NCBI GenBank assembly: GCA_035529855.1
Contig: DATKVX010000043.1
Location: forward strand, 1 to 63,673
Length of the DNA stretch: 63,673 nt
Reading direction: 5' to 3'
DNA from: a bacterium
GTDB taxonomy: Bacteria > RBG-13-66-14 > B26-G2 > WVWN01
This document shows, piece by piece, positions 1 through 7,265 of this stretch. Within the stretch, counting starts at the first letter, position 1. The number at the start of each line of letters is the position of its first letter. A program made the translations under genes and the position numbers. The notes under the pieces were generated by a model that made no database searches, had not been told where the DNA came from, and was given only the letters and a program-made list of their open reading frames with translations.

Positions 1-78
1 GGCGTCGGGTGGTAACACCCGACGCCACGATAACGCAATAATGTAGGGGCGTTTGGCCGGTAGGGGCGACCGGCCGGT
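1..78. repeat. 78-bp direct repeat, copy 1
   Basis: This stretch is repeated exactly at 162-239. It opens with a hairpin (1-26) with an 11-bp stem, GGCGTCGGGTG, and loop GTAA, and ends with a GTAGGGGCGACCGG half-palindrome. No open frame of note covers it. It belongs to a family of intergenic palindromes seen again at 23159-23400. Confidence 0.9.
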
Positions 79-104
79 AGGGGCGACTGGCCAGTCGCCC
101 CTAC
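77..104. repeat. 28-bp perfect palindrome
   Basis: The half-site GTAGGGGCGACTGG is followed directly by its reverse complement. The identical 28-bp element occurs at 23317-23344, more than 23 kb away, so it is a dispersed repeat and not a local terminator. Confidence 0.9.
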
Positions 105-125
105 TCTATAACCGCTCCGTGTGCC

Positions 126-145
126 GTCAGGTGTTACCACCTGAC
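126..145. repeat. Hairpin repeat, inverted relative of the 1-26 element
   Basis: GTCAGGTG, loop TTAC, then CACCTGAC. The central GGTGTTACCACC is the reverse complement of the core of the 1-26 hairpin, so the same element sits here in opposite orientation between the two direct copies. Confidence 0.75.
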
Positions 146-161
146 TGTTTCGGTAAGGGTT

Positions 162-239
162 GGCGTCGGGTGGTAACACCCGACGCCACGATAACGCAAT
201 AATGTAGGGGCGTTTGGCCGGTAGGGGCGACCGGCCGGT
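162..239. repeat. 78-bp direct repeat, copy 2
   Basis: Exact copy of 1-78. In this copy the final half-palindrome is completed: 221-248 is a perfect 28-bp palindrome with half-site GTAGGGGCGACCGG. Confidence 0.9.
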
Positions 240-302
240 CGCCCCTACGGTCGCGCCGATATCCCCCCGTGCCGCCGGCGTTCGTGGCAGTGTGGTGTTT
301 TG

Positions 303-326
303 GACAGTGGGCTTAAGCCCACTGTC
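303..326. repeat. 24-bp perfect palindrome
   Basis: Half-site GACAGTGGGCTT followed by its exact reverse complement. It lies between the repeat cluster and the first promoter. Related GGGCTTAAG-type palindromes are at 4020 and 62666. Confidence 0.8.
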
Positions 327-380
327 TACGCCATAGCGTCGACCCGGCCATTTGTCCCAAGCTACGCCACGATAACCGGT

Positions 381-409
381 TTGACTTACCGCGGCGGTTT
401 TGATATATT
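381..409 (+). promoter_or_regulatory. Sigma70-like promoter for the exported-protein cluster
   Basis: TTGACT at 381-386, a 17-bp spacer and TATATT at 404-409. The start codon is 57 bp downstream with a GGAGGT ribosome-binding site at about 455-460. Confidence 0.7.
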
Positions 410-465
410 GAAAACGATTGGTCAGAGCTGCGGCAATCGCCGCGGCCGAGCAACGGAGGTGACGT

Positions 466-1110
466 ATGAGAACGTGCGTTATAAGGGCGGTCGCGTTGGC
501 GGTTTGTCTGGCCTGGGGCCAGGCCGCGTTCGCTACCGGCAGCGAGGTTTACGTCAAGTACGGCGAGGGGATGAACGCCATCCCGTGGTGGCCGCACCCC
601 ACGCTGACGAGCGTGCGGTGCCAGATGCTCTACGACAGCTCGTACATAAGCTACGCCGGTACCATTACGGAGTTCCAATTGGAGAAAAGCGACGGCAATT
701 CGGCGGAATTCTACAACGTCAAGTTCTACCTGTGTCACACCGGCCTCGTGTCGCTGACGCCGGTCTTCCGGCAAAACTACGACGGCAACACGCCGACGAT
801 GGTCGCCAGCTTCGCGACGTACAAGGTCCCGGCGGTGGTGGGGCCGTACCCGATTCCGATGGCCGAGACGTTCGCGTACAACAACGTGGACAACCTCCTG
901 TTCGAAGTTACGTGGGAGTCCTCGGACAAGACGAACATAATGTGTCGGATTAAGAACGGGTCCGTGGCCAACCACCGCTGCTTCGCGTGGGATTATCAGG
1001 CCGAGACCGGGACACCAGATATCATCGCGTACAACGCCCTTATAGTCTTCGACAAGTACCCGGGCGTCGCGCCGGCGTCGTTCGGTCGCCTCAAGGCTTT
1101 GTTTCGGTAG
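466..1110 (+). CDS. Exported protein with GRLKALFR C-terminal tail (paralog 1 of 3)
   Basis: Unknown function, 214 residues. A signal peptide ends at about A23, followed by a T-G-S-E-V-Y-V strand that is kept in the two downstream paralogs. The middle (roughly 45-165) is shared with them: QMLYD, a Y-A-G-T-I stretch, YNVKFYLCHT, NYGGNTP, IPMAETF and a DNLLFEVTWE strand. It reads as a beta-sandwich like those in secreted proteins of Bacteroidota and candidate phyla (inference). Several Cys residues could form disulfides. The protein ends PASFGRLKALFR, a tail shared by five exported proteins here. The start is set by a GGAGGTGACGT ribosome-binding site. It is first in an apparent three-gene tandem. 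Confidence 0.85.
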   Translation: MRTCVIRAVALAVCLAWGQAAFATGSEVYVKYGEGMNAIPWWPHPTLTSVRCQMLYDSSYISYAGTITEFQLEKSDGNSAEFYNVKFYLCHTGLVSLTPVFRQNYDGNTPTMVASFATYKVPAVVGPYPIPMAETFAYNNVDNLLFEVTWESSDKTNIMCRIKNGSVANHRCFAWDYQAETGTPDIIAYNALIVFDKYPGVAPASFGRLKALFR

Positions 1111-1148
1111 CCGGGAAGCGCTTTTTCGAGCGAGGAGGTTGTTCGCCT

Positions 1149-1769
1149 ATGAGAGCGGTAGTTTTGACGTTTGCCGCCGCGGCGCTTTTAGCGGGTCCGG
1201 CTTGGGCCACGGGTCACGCCGTTTACATCTTAAACGGCAGCTCGGGTTCCAGCTATCCGTGGTACTCTCCCAACGAAGGCATGCGCTGTCAGATGCTGTT
1301 CGACCGGGACAAGCTCAGCTACGCCGGGACGGTCGCCGAGTTCGAATTGGAGAAGCAAGTCTACGTGGGCGAGTACGGCAACGTCAAGTTCTACCTGTGT
1401 CACACGCCGCTGGCGGCGCTGGCGACGGATTTCAACGCCAACTACGGCGGCAATACTCCCAAGCTGGTGGCGAGCTTCGCGACGTATAAGCTGCCCGCGG
1501 TCGAGGGCGTTTATCCCATCCCGATGGCGGAGACGTTCGATTACAACAACCGCGATAATCTCATTTTAGAGGTGACGTGGGAGACGGGCGGCCGGCAAAA
1601 GGTGACGTTGTTATCGGGTCCGGTGACGGCGTACGTCTGTTACGCGTACGATGCGAAGGCTACGGTCGGGGCCGTCGCGAACGTGGGATTGAACGCCCGC
1701 ATTTCCTTCGATACCTATAAGGGGTTCGCGCCGGCTTCCTTAGGCCGCGTCAAGGCGCTTTACCGGTAG
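1149..1769 (+). CDS. Exported protein with GRVKALYR C-terminal tail (paralog 2 of 3)
   Basis: Unknown function, 206 residues from this ATG. An upstream in-frame start is possible, but the signal peptide (MRAVVLTFAAAALLAGPAWA) and the GAGGAGG ribosome-binding site at about 1132 fix the start here. The mature protein begins TGHAVYI and carries the same core as its neighbours: MRCQMLFD, YAGTVAEFELEK, YGNVKFYLCHTPL, NYGGNTPKLVASFATY, NNRDNLILEVTWE. It ends PASLGRVKALYR. It lies 38 bp after paralog 1 and 29 bp before paralog 3. High identity to both suggests local duplication. Confidence 0.85.
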   Translation: MRAVVLTFAAAALLAGPAWATGHAVYILNGSSGSSYPWYSPNEGMRCQMLFDRDKLSYAGTVAEFELEKQVYVGEYGNVKFYLCHTPLAALATDFNANYGGNTPKLVASFATYKLPAVEGVYPIPMAETFDYNNRDNLILEVTWETGGRQKVTLLSGPVTAYVCYAYDAKATVGAVANVGLNARISFDTYKGFAPASLGRVKALYR

Positions 1770-1798
1770 GTTGGGTTACTTCGACCGAGGAGGTCGGG

Positions 1799-2425
1799 AT
1801 GGTAACGCGAGGTGTTCTCTTCGGCGTCGTCGCGTCTTTGGCCGTCGTTGCCGCCGCGGCCGCGACGGGTAAGCAGGTCTACGTGTACGTCGGCAACGAG
1901 CCGAGCGACCATCCCTGGGTCGCGTGGCGGCCGGCGCTGCGGATGCAGATGCTGTTCGACCAAAGCCGTATCGATTACGCCGGGACCATTAACGAGTTCG
2001 AGCTGGAGAAGAACGAGACGACGGCGACGTTCTATAACGTCAAATTTTACCTGTGCCACACGCCGCTCGCGGCGCTGACGTCGGATTTCGCCGCCAACTA
2101 CGGCGGCAACACGCCCAAGCTGGTCGCGAGCTTCGCGACGTACGAGTTGCCCTCCGTCCAGGGCGTCTACCCCATACCGATGGCGGAGACGTTCGATTAC
2201 AACAACCGCGACAACCTGATTTTGGAAATTACGTGGGAATCGGCGACCGGCGGGAAGGTCCTCGTTTTGATGGACAAGCTTGCGGGGCATCATTGCCTCG
2301 CGTACGACCACCGGGCCACGACCGGGACCGTGGGCGAATGGGGATATAACGCCCGCATCAGTTTCGGCTTTTACCCGGCGGTGACGCCGGCGTCCTTCGG
2401 GCGCGTTAAAGCGCTTTACCGCTAG
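1799..2425 (+). CDS. Exported protein with GRVKALYR C-terminal tail (paralog 3 of 3)
   Basis: Unknown function, 208 residues. Signal peptide to about A22 (AAAA then TGKQVYVYVG). The core matches paralog 2 closely: LRMQMLFD, YAGTINEFELEK, FYNVKFYLCHTPLAALT, NYGGNTPKLVASFATYEL, PIPMAETFDYNNRDNL. The Cys of RCQMLF is replaced by Met here, so one disulfide candidate is lost. The tail is PASFGRVKALYR. A GAGGAGG site precedes the ATG. Probably co-transcribed with the two upstream paralogs. Confidence 0.85.
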   Translation: MVTRGVLFGVVASLAVVAAAAATGKQVYVYVGNEPSDHPWVAWRPALRMQMLFDQSRIDYAGTINEFELEKNETTATFYNVKFYLCHTPLAALTSDFAANYGGNTPKLVASFATYELPSVQGVYPIPMAETFDYNNRDNLILEITWESATGGKVLVLMDKLAGHHCLAYDHRATTGTVGEWGYNARISFGFYPAVTPASFGRVKALYR

Positions 2426-2472
2426 GTCCGGTTGCGGCCTTAGGCCGCGGCCGGCGCGAAAGGAACCGCGTT

Positions 2473-3195
2473 TTGGAAAAACCCGCGGCGGTCTTCTTCG
2501 ACCTCGACAATACGCTGTACGACCATCGCCGCGCCGCCCGGGAGGCGTTGGCCGAGCTCTACCGCCGCTACCGCGTATCCGATACCGGGATGACGGTCGG
2601 CGCTTTCTCCCGCCTTTTCTTCGACGTCAACCAGCGTATGTGGCTCGAGCTTGCCACCGGCGAGATCGACGGGACGACGCTCCGCGCGCGGCGTTTCGCG
2701 GAGCTCTTCGCGCTGGCCGGCAAGCCGCCGCCCGACGACGCCGCGGCCTTGGGCCGCGAATATCTGGATATCTACATGACCGTCAGCTACCCGCTGCCGG
2801 GTGCCGAGGAGACGCTCGCCGCGCTGGAGCCCCTCGTTCCGCTCGGCCTCCTCACCAACGGCTTCACCGACATCCAGCGGCCCAAGGTAGCCCGGCTGGG
2901 CTGGGAGAAGTACTTCCGATGGGTCGCGGTCGCCGAGGAGATGGGCGTCTACAAGCCGGACGTCGCCATCTACGAGAAGATGTGCGCGATGGCGGGGTTC
3001 TCGCCCGGCGAGGTCCTGTACGTGGGCGACTCGCCGGCGGAGGACATAATCGCCGCGCGCAAGGTGGGGCTCGGGACGGTGTGGGTGCGGCGCGACGGCC
3101 CGGAGGTGGCGCGGTGGGCCGCGGCGGCGGAGGCCGACTACGAGGTCGCCGACGTGCGCGACGTGGTACCGTTGCTCGAGCGCGTCATCGGGTAG
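2473..3195 (+). CDS. HAD-superfamily hydrolase (YjjG-like)
   Basis: Predicted cytosolic phosphatase, 240 residues, HAD subclass I. Motif I is DLDNTLYD (D10 nucleophile, D12 acid), followed by a helical cap; motif II is LLTNGF near residue 120; motif III is the Lys in GVYKPD; motif IV is YVGDSPAEDI. The pattern fits the YjjG/PynA nucleotidase branch, but the substrate cannot be read from sequence. Start is TTG with an AAAGGA site nine bases upstream; no ATG gives the N-terminal strand before motif I. It follows the three exported paralogs by 47 bp but has no signal peptide. Confidence 0.85.
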   Translation: MEKPAAVFFDLDNTLYDHRRAAREALAELYRRYRVSDTGMTVGAFSRLFFDVNQRMWLELATGEIDGTTLRARRFAELFALAGKPPPDDAAALGREYLDIYMTVSYPLPGAEETLAALEPLVPLGLLTNGFTDIQRPKVARLGWEKYFRWVAVAEEMGVYKPDVAIYEKMCAMAGFSPGEVLYVGDSPAEDIIAARKVGLGTVWVRRDGPEVARWAAAAEADYEVADVRDVVPLLERVIG

Positions 3196-3261
3196 GGTTA
3201 GGTCCGTTTATACAACGAAGCGCGAGGCGCTGGCCGATAACGTGTCAGTAGGGGGCGATTA

Positions 3262-3998
3262 ATGATGCGTAGGTTATTGGCAGTAGTCCTTGGGGCGACG
3301 ACGTTCGCCGGGGCCGCGGCGGCGTGGGAACTCGTCGGTTCCTTCCGCTGCCCCGTAGCAAACGCTCGTGGTTACGCGCGGTATGCGTTGGAAAGCGGTT
3401 GGACCGTAAGCGGCGGCCCGACGCCGTATATATATTATATTTCCTCTCAGTTTAGTATGATCATCTCCAGTTTCCCGGCCCCGGGAGGAGCCGGCGCGTG
3501 GGGTGTCGGGAGCGACTCGGGGTATGCCTTATTCATTTCCAATAACCGTACTTCATGGATCTACAAAACCACCACCAGTGGTTCGTTATATAGGTCGTTC
3601 CAGTGCCCGGTCCCGGGGCCCGCCGACCCGGACGTAAGGGTTATCCGGGATCCCTTTACATAGCGATACCCGACCGCAACGTCATCGCCGTCGTAAACCC
3701 CACGACGGGTTCGTTGGTGAGTACGTTCGCGGGGCCCGGGTCGCGGCCTACGGGCTGCTGCGGCTACGGCATGACGTTAATATCGGACTCGGCGACGCAC
3801 ACGATATACGAGGACGGCCGCCCCGTTATCGTGGGCATACAAACGCCAGTGGGAATCGACGAAGACCATACCGTCGGCCAAGACATTGGACATTTCATTT
3901 GGGTCTTGGACGCGGCGACGAACTACATATACCGTTACGACAACTGGGTAGACGTCGGGCCTGCTTCCCTCGGCCGGGTGAAGGCGTTGTTTAAGTAG
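3262..3998 (+). pseudogene. Exported beta-rich protein with GRVKALFK tail, broken by a frameshift
   Basis: One gene in two frames. The first part has a signal peptide (cleavage near AGAAAAW) and stops at 3663 after IRDPFT. The second frame continues from about 3650 with GSLYIAIPDRNVIAVVNP and ends PASLGRVKALFK at 3998. Adding one G to the CCGGG run at about 3644-3648 joins them into about 245 residues (...VIRGSLYIAIPD...). The repeated SFRCPV/SFQCPV and STFAGPG strands suggest a small beta-propeller (inference). It may be a real pseudogene, a phase-variable homopolymer or a base-calling error. The intact tail in the second frame argues that the break is recent or artificial. Confidence 0.7.
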
Positions 3999-4019
3999 GG
4001 CGACCGGCTAGTAGCCCCC

Positions 4020-4041
4020 GACAAGGGCCTTAAGGCCCTTG
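4020..4041. repeat. Palindromic repeat, GACAAGGGCCTTAAGG family
   Basis: A near-perfect palindrome centred on CCTTAAGG. The same sequence recurs at 62666-62689 at the other end of the window, also just after a gene. Confidence 0.6.
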
Positions 4042-4065
4042 CCGCCTGAACTTGCCTCTGTAGCG

Positions 4066-4090
4066 CCCGGCGTTTCGCCGGGGTTTTTTT
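4066..4090 (+). terminator. Rho-independent terminator after the frameshifted exported gene
   Basis: Stem CCCGGCG/CGCCGGG with loop TTT, followed by seven T at 4084-4090. Confidence 0.8.
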
Positions 4091-4114
4091 ATTAATAGGG
4101 GAAAATATTTGCCG

Positions 4115-4300
4115 TTATTCTGACGGACCCGGCCCCACCTCGCGCGCGGGCGCTTTCTCCTCTTTCTCGGCGCGAGCGGCTTCCTCGAGCGTAATCGCCG
4201 GCTTCATAGTACGTCGCGCCCAGCTCGAAGGCCAAGGCCGGGTCGTCCGGCGCCGCGGCAAAAGGCGGATATTTAAGCCGTTGCCGCCGGGCCGATACGT
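4115..4300 (-). pseudogene. Remnant of the C-terminal end of a TPR protein
   Basis: Reading leftward, one frame gives DDPALAFELGATYYEAGDYA, a clear TPR helix pair, up to about position 4190. The neighbouring frame then gives LEEAARAEKEEKAPAREVG and a stop at 4115. One added base near 4189 would join them. The upstream part overlaps the ispF promoter and no start region is visible, so this reads as a decayed 3' fragment of a TPR gene. It may also be chance, since GC-rich DNA produces Ala/Glu-rich frames. Confidence 0.4.
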
Positions 4301-4309
4301 TGTTATAAT
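4281..4309 (+). promoter_or_regulatory. Sigma70-like promoter for ispF
   Basis: TTGCCG at 4281-4286, 17-bp spacer, perfect TATAAT at 4304-4309. Only 12 bp separate the -10 box from the ispF ATG, so the 5' leader would be about 5 nt. Confidence 0.75.
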
Positions 4310-4321
4310 AGCCGTTGGAAT

Positions 4322-4804
4322 ATGACCAGAATAGGTATAGGGTACGACGTGCACGGCTTCAAGAACGAGGGCCCGTTAATCCTCGGCGGCGTGGAAGTCC
4401 CCTACGAGCGGGGGCTGGCCGGGCACTCCGACGGCGACGTCCTGTTGCACGCCGTTATGGACGCGATGCTCGGCGCCGCGGCGCTCAAGGACATCGGCCA
4501 CCAGTTCCCGGACACCGACGTTCGCTTCAAGGGCGCGGACAGCGCCAAACTCCTGGCCGAAGTGCGGACCATGGTCGAAAGCGAAGGGTTGAGGGTCGGC
4601 AACGTCGATTGCGTAGTCGTCGTCGAGCGGCCTCGCCTCGCCAAGTACGTCGACCGGATGCGCGCCCGCGTCGCGGAGCTGCTGGGCGTGGGCATAGCCG
4701 CGGTAGGCGTAAAGGCCAAGACGAACGAGGGCTTCGGTTACATCGGCGAAGGGGAGGCCATAGCGGCGTGGGCGACGGTGTTGCTCGAGCCGCTCGAGGG
4801 GTGA
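4322..4804 (+). CDS. ispF: 2-C-methyl-D-erythritol 2,4-cyclodiphosphate synthase
   Basis: Cyclises CDP-methylerythritol 2-phosphate to ME-2,4-cPP in the non-mevalonate isoprenoid pathway, in the cytosol. 160 residues, the usual length. Metal ligands of the family are visible: D9 and H11 in GYDVHG and H43 in LLHAVMDA; HSDGDV (35-40) and IGHQFPDTD are conserved substrate-site segments, and the C-terminal KAKTNEGFGYIGEGEAI matches the CDP-binding region. It sits behind its own promoter, without ispD beside it, followed 27 bp later by archease. Confidence 0.95.
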   Translation: MTRIGIGYDVHGFKNEGPLILGGVEVPYERGLAGHSDGDVLLHAVMDAMLGAAALKDIGHQFPDTDVRFKGADSAKLLAEVRTMVESEGLRVGNVDCVVVVERPRLAKYVDRMRARVAELLGVGIAAVGVKAKTNEGFGYIGEGEAIAAWATVLLEPLEG

Positions 4805-4831
4805 AAGCCCGGGGGCGCCTTCGTAGTCGGG

Positions 4832-5254
4832 ATGGGCGACATACGGTATATAGAGCACACGGCCGACGCCGGCGTCGAGGTCACCGCGGCCTCTCGGGAG
4901 GAGCTCTTCGTCCTGGGCGCGCGGGCCTTGTATCAGCTGGCGCTCGACTACGACGCGGTCGAGGCCGTGGTGGAACGGCGGCTCGAGCTCGCCGCGGCCG
5001 ACCTGGCCGAGCTCTTCCACGAGTGGCTGGCGGAACTCCTATACCTGCTCGACGCCAAGAGCTACGCCTTCAAGAAGTTCAGCTTCGATTTTCGGGACGA
5101 CGATACCGGGCTCGCGGCGACGTTGTGGGGCGAGGAGGTCGACGTCGACCGTCATCGGCCCCACGGCGAAATTAAGAACGTGACGTACGGGGACTTCGTC
5201 GTCGAGCGCCGGGGCGACGGTACGTACGTCGCGCGCGTGATCTTCGACCTCTAG
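4832..5254 (+). CDS. Archease family protein
   Basis: 140 residues, full length for the archease family, whose studied members activate the RNA ligase RtcB by promoting guanylylation and turnover. Seen: the N-terminal IEHTADAGVEV with the family HTAD metal-binding motif (H9-D12), the central LFHEWLAELLYLLDAKSYAFKKF helix and strand, and a C-terminal EIKNVTYGDFVVE strand. It follows ispF by 27 bp in the same direction and ends before a strong terminator, so the two form a small operon. No rtcB lies in this window, so the partner must be elsewhere or the role differs. Confidence 0.9.
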   Translation: MGDIRYIEHTADAGVEVTAASREELFVLGARALYQLALDYDAVEAVVERRLELAAADLAELFHEWLAELLYLLDAKSYAFKKFSFDFRDDDTGLAATLWGEEVDVDRHRPHGEIKNVTYGDFVVERRGDGTYVARVIFDL

Positions 5255-5276
5255 AACCGCGTCGGCGCGAACGTTT

Positions 5277-5298
5277 GCCGCCCGTCGGGCGGCTTTTT
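5277..5298 (+). terminator. Rho-independent terminator after archease
   Basis: Stem GCCGCCC/GGGCGGC with loop GTC and five T. Confidence 0.85.
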
Positions 5299-5317
5299 AG
5301 CAACTCGGGGCCGTATG

Positions 5318-5347
5318 TTGCGCGGCCCGTAAGTTGTGTGATAGAAT
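5318..5347 (+). promoter_or_regulatory. Promoter abutting the tamA/bamA-like gene
   Basis: TTGCGC at 5318-5323, 18-bp spacer, TAGAAT at 5342-5347. Six bases separate the -10 box from the ATG at 5354, so transcription should begin at or next to the start codon (leaderless). No Shine-Dalgarno sequence is present. Confidence 0.6.
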
Positions 5348-5353
5348 TCAAAT

Positions 5354-7246
5354 ATGAAGCTTAAGGCCGCCTTTCTAGTAGTTGCGGCGTTGGCGGCGAC
5401 GTGCGCCGCGGCCGCCCAGGACGAAGGCGGCGAGGGCGCGTTCGTTATTTCGAAGGTGGCCGTAGACGGCAATAAGTATTTCAAGGACGACCGGGTCAAA
5501 GACCTCTTGGCCGTCGAGAAGGGGGAGCGGTACGAGAGGTACCTCTTCGATTATGTGTTGGAGCGCGGCGTGGACGCGATAGAGAACGCCTACCACGCGG
5601 AGGGTTTCCCGGAGGCCAACGTGCTGTGGGCTTTCCGCGACGTTAAGGAGGACAAGCGTAAGCTCCAGCTGCGGGTGGAGGAGGGGCCGCGGGCCAAGAT
5701 TAAGGAGATCTTGCTGGGGGGCGTCAGCCCGGAACGCTACCTCGAGGTGCGCGAAAATTTGGGCGTTGACGTCGGTTCGCCGCTCTCGGCCCGCCTCCTC
5801 AACGAGGCGGCGGTGAAGATAGGCCGGTACTACGGCGAGCGCGGTTACGCCCGCGCCAGCGCCAAGCTCGAGATAGATCGGGACGCCGGCGTCGTCACCT
5901 TTACGGTGGACGAGGGCCGCGTATACCGCGTGGGCGGCATTTTAGTCGCCGGCAACGAAAAGACGCGGCCGAAAATCGTTACCCGCGAAATCAACTATAA
6001 GATTAAACCGGATCGCTTGTGGCGGGCGTCCAAGATTGACGAGAGCCGCGCCAACATCTACCGTACCGGCTTATACCGCGACCTCAGGGTAGAAACCGTC
6101 GATTCGCCGCGTTCGCCGGATTTGGTCGACATCCTCGTCATCGTGCGGGAGGATAGATTCAAATGGTACAAGCTCGAGCCGGGTTACGAGTCGCCGGACC
6201 GCGCGACGGTCGCCGTGGGGTGGGGCCACAACAACGTGTTCGGGAATAACCAGCGTTTATCGACGGAGGTCTCCGCGGCGTACGGGTTCGCGTTGGAGGA
6301 ATCGAAGTTCGGGGCGAACGTCACCTATACCGAACCTTGGCTCTTCGGGTATCGGTACATCGGTTCGGTGACGCTGTTCTACGACCGGGAGTTGCGGGTG
6401 GACCTGCGCCAGTGGGAAGTCGGCATCAAGCCGGACGTTACGCGGGAAATTACGGAACATCTGGAGGTTACGGGCGGCTTCCGGTTCAAGAAGTCGAAAA
6501 CGACGTTCGGGGGGGACGAGGCCCCGCTGGTAATAGTCTGGCCCGCGGGGGAAGTCGTCCTGGCCGAGAGGTTCGTGGGTGCGCGGGGTTTGCAGAACAT
6601 CGCCAGCGTCATCTTCTCGTCCACGTACGCCACCCGCGACGATATCTTCAACCCGCGGCAAGGCGTCTATCTGTTCGGTTCCGAAGAGACGGCGGGCGGT
6701 TTTATAACCGGAGCCGACTTCTGGCGCGTAATCGGCGACGGGCGTCAATACATCCGCGTGGCTGAGGCCGCGACGGTGGCCGCTCACGTCCGCGGCGGAT
6801 ACGCCCGCGCGTACGCTCAGACGAAGGACGTTCCGTACTCCGAGAAGTTTTTCGCGGGCGGCGCGTATTCCATCCGGGGTTACGGCGAACGCGACGTCGG
6901 GCCGAAGGTCGTCGTCGACGACGTGGATTATCCCTTGGGCGGCAACATGATGTTTATCGCGAACGTCGAGTTCCGCTTCCAACTCCCGTTTACGGCGGGG
7001 AGACGCGTACCCGGCATAGGGCTCAACCTCGGGAATATGTGGGCGGGTTTGTTCGTCGACGGCGGAAACGTGTGGAGCGATTGGCCCGAGACGAAAAAGG
7101 TGGGCCTGTTTTACGGCGCCGGCTTCGGCCTGCGCTATAATACGCCCGTCGGGCCCATACGGTTCGATTACGGCGAGCCGATTCTCGGGAAGAGCGGCGG
7201 GGGGAGGCCGGGTCGTTTCTATTTGGCCTTCGGCCACATCTTCTAG
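5354..7246 (+). CDS. Omp85-family outer membrane assembly protein (TamA/BamA-like)
   Basis: Outer-membrane beta-barrel that inserts or exports envelope proteins. 630 residues: signal peptide to about residue 21, then periplasmic POTRA domains (about 28-265), then a 16-stranded barrel ending FYLAFGHIF. I count three POTRA units, beginning FVISKVAVDGNKYF, AKIKEILLGGV and YRVGGILVAGNEKT. BamA usually has five and TamA three. The lid-loop motif of the family is seen as SIRGYGERDVG. tamB follows after 19 bp, which supports a TamA role; a sole BamA with few POTRAs is the alternative. Start: ATG directly behind the -10 box. Confidence 0.88.
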   Translation: MKLKAAFLVVAALAATCAAAAQDEGGEGAFVISKVAVDGNKYFKDDRVKDLLAVEKGERYERYLFDYVLERGVDAIENAYHAEGFPEANVLWAFRDVKEDKRKLQLRVEEGPRAKIKEILLGGVSPERYLEVRENLGVDVGSPLSARLLNEAAVKIGRYYGERGYARASAKLEIDRDAGVVTFTVDEGRVYRVGGILVAGNEKTRPKIVTREINYKIKPDRLWRASKIDESRANIYRTGLYRDLRVETVDSPRSPDLVDILVIVREDRFKWYKLEPGYESPDRATVAVGWGHNNVFGNNQRLSTEVSAAYGFALEESKFGANVTYTEPWLFGYRYIGSVTLFYDRELRVDLRQWEVGIKPDVTREITEHLEVTGGFRFKKSKTTFGGDEAPLVIVWPAGEVVLAERFVGARGLQNIASVIFSSTYATRDDIFNPRQGVYLFGSEETAGGFITGADFWRVIGDGRQYIRVAEAATVAAHVRGGYARAYAQTKDVPYSEKFFAGGAYSIRGYGERDVGPKVVVDDVDYPLGGNMMFIANVEFRFQLPFTAGRRVPGIGLNLGNMWAGLFVDGGNVWSDWPETKKVGLFYGAGFGLRYNTPVGPIRFDYGEPILGKSGGGRPGRFYLAFGHIF

Positions 7247-7265
7247 TCGAGTCGGAGTTGAAGTT

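Noticed and set aside
1-330. An insertion sequence or CRISPR array in the repeat cluster
   Set aside because: No transposase frame and no regular spacers; only two direct copies and palindromes.
300-975. Long open frames on both strands overlapping the first exported gene
   Set aside because: They have no signal peptide or domain sense, are Arg/Gly-rich and mirror the real gene; shadows of a GC-rich frame.
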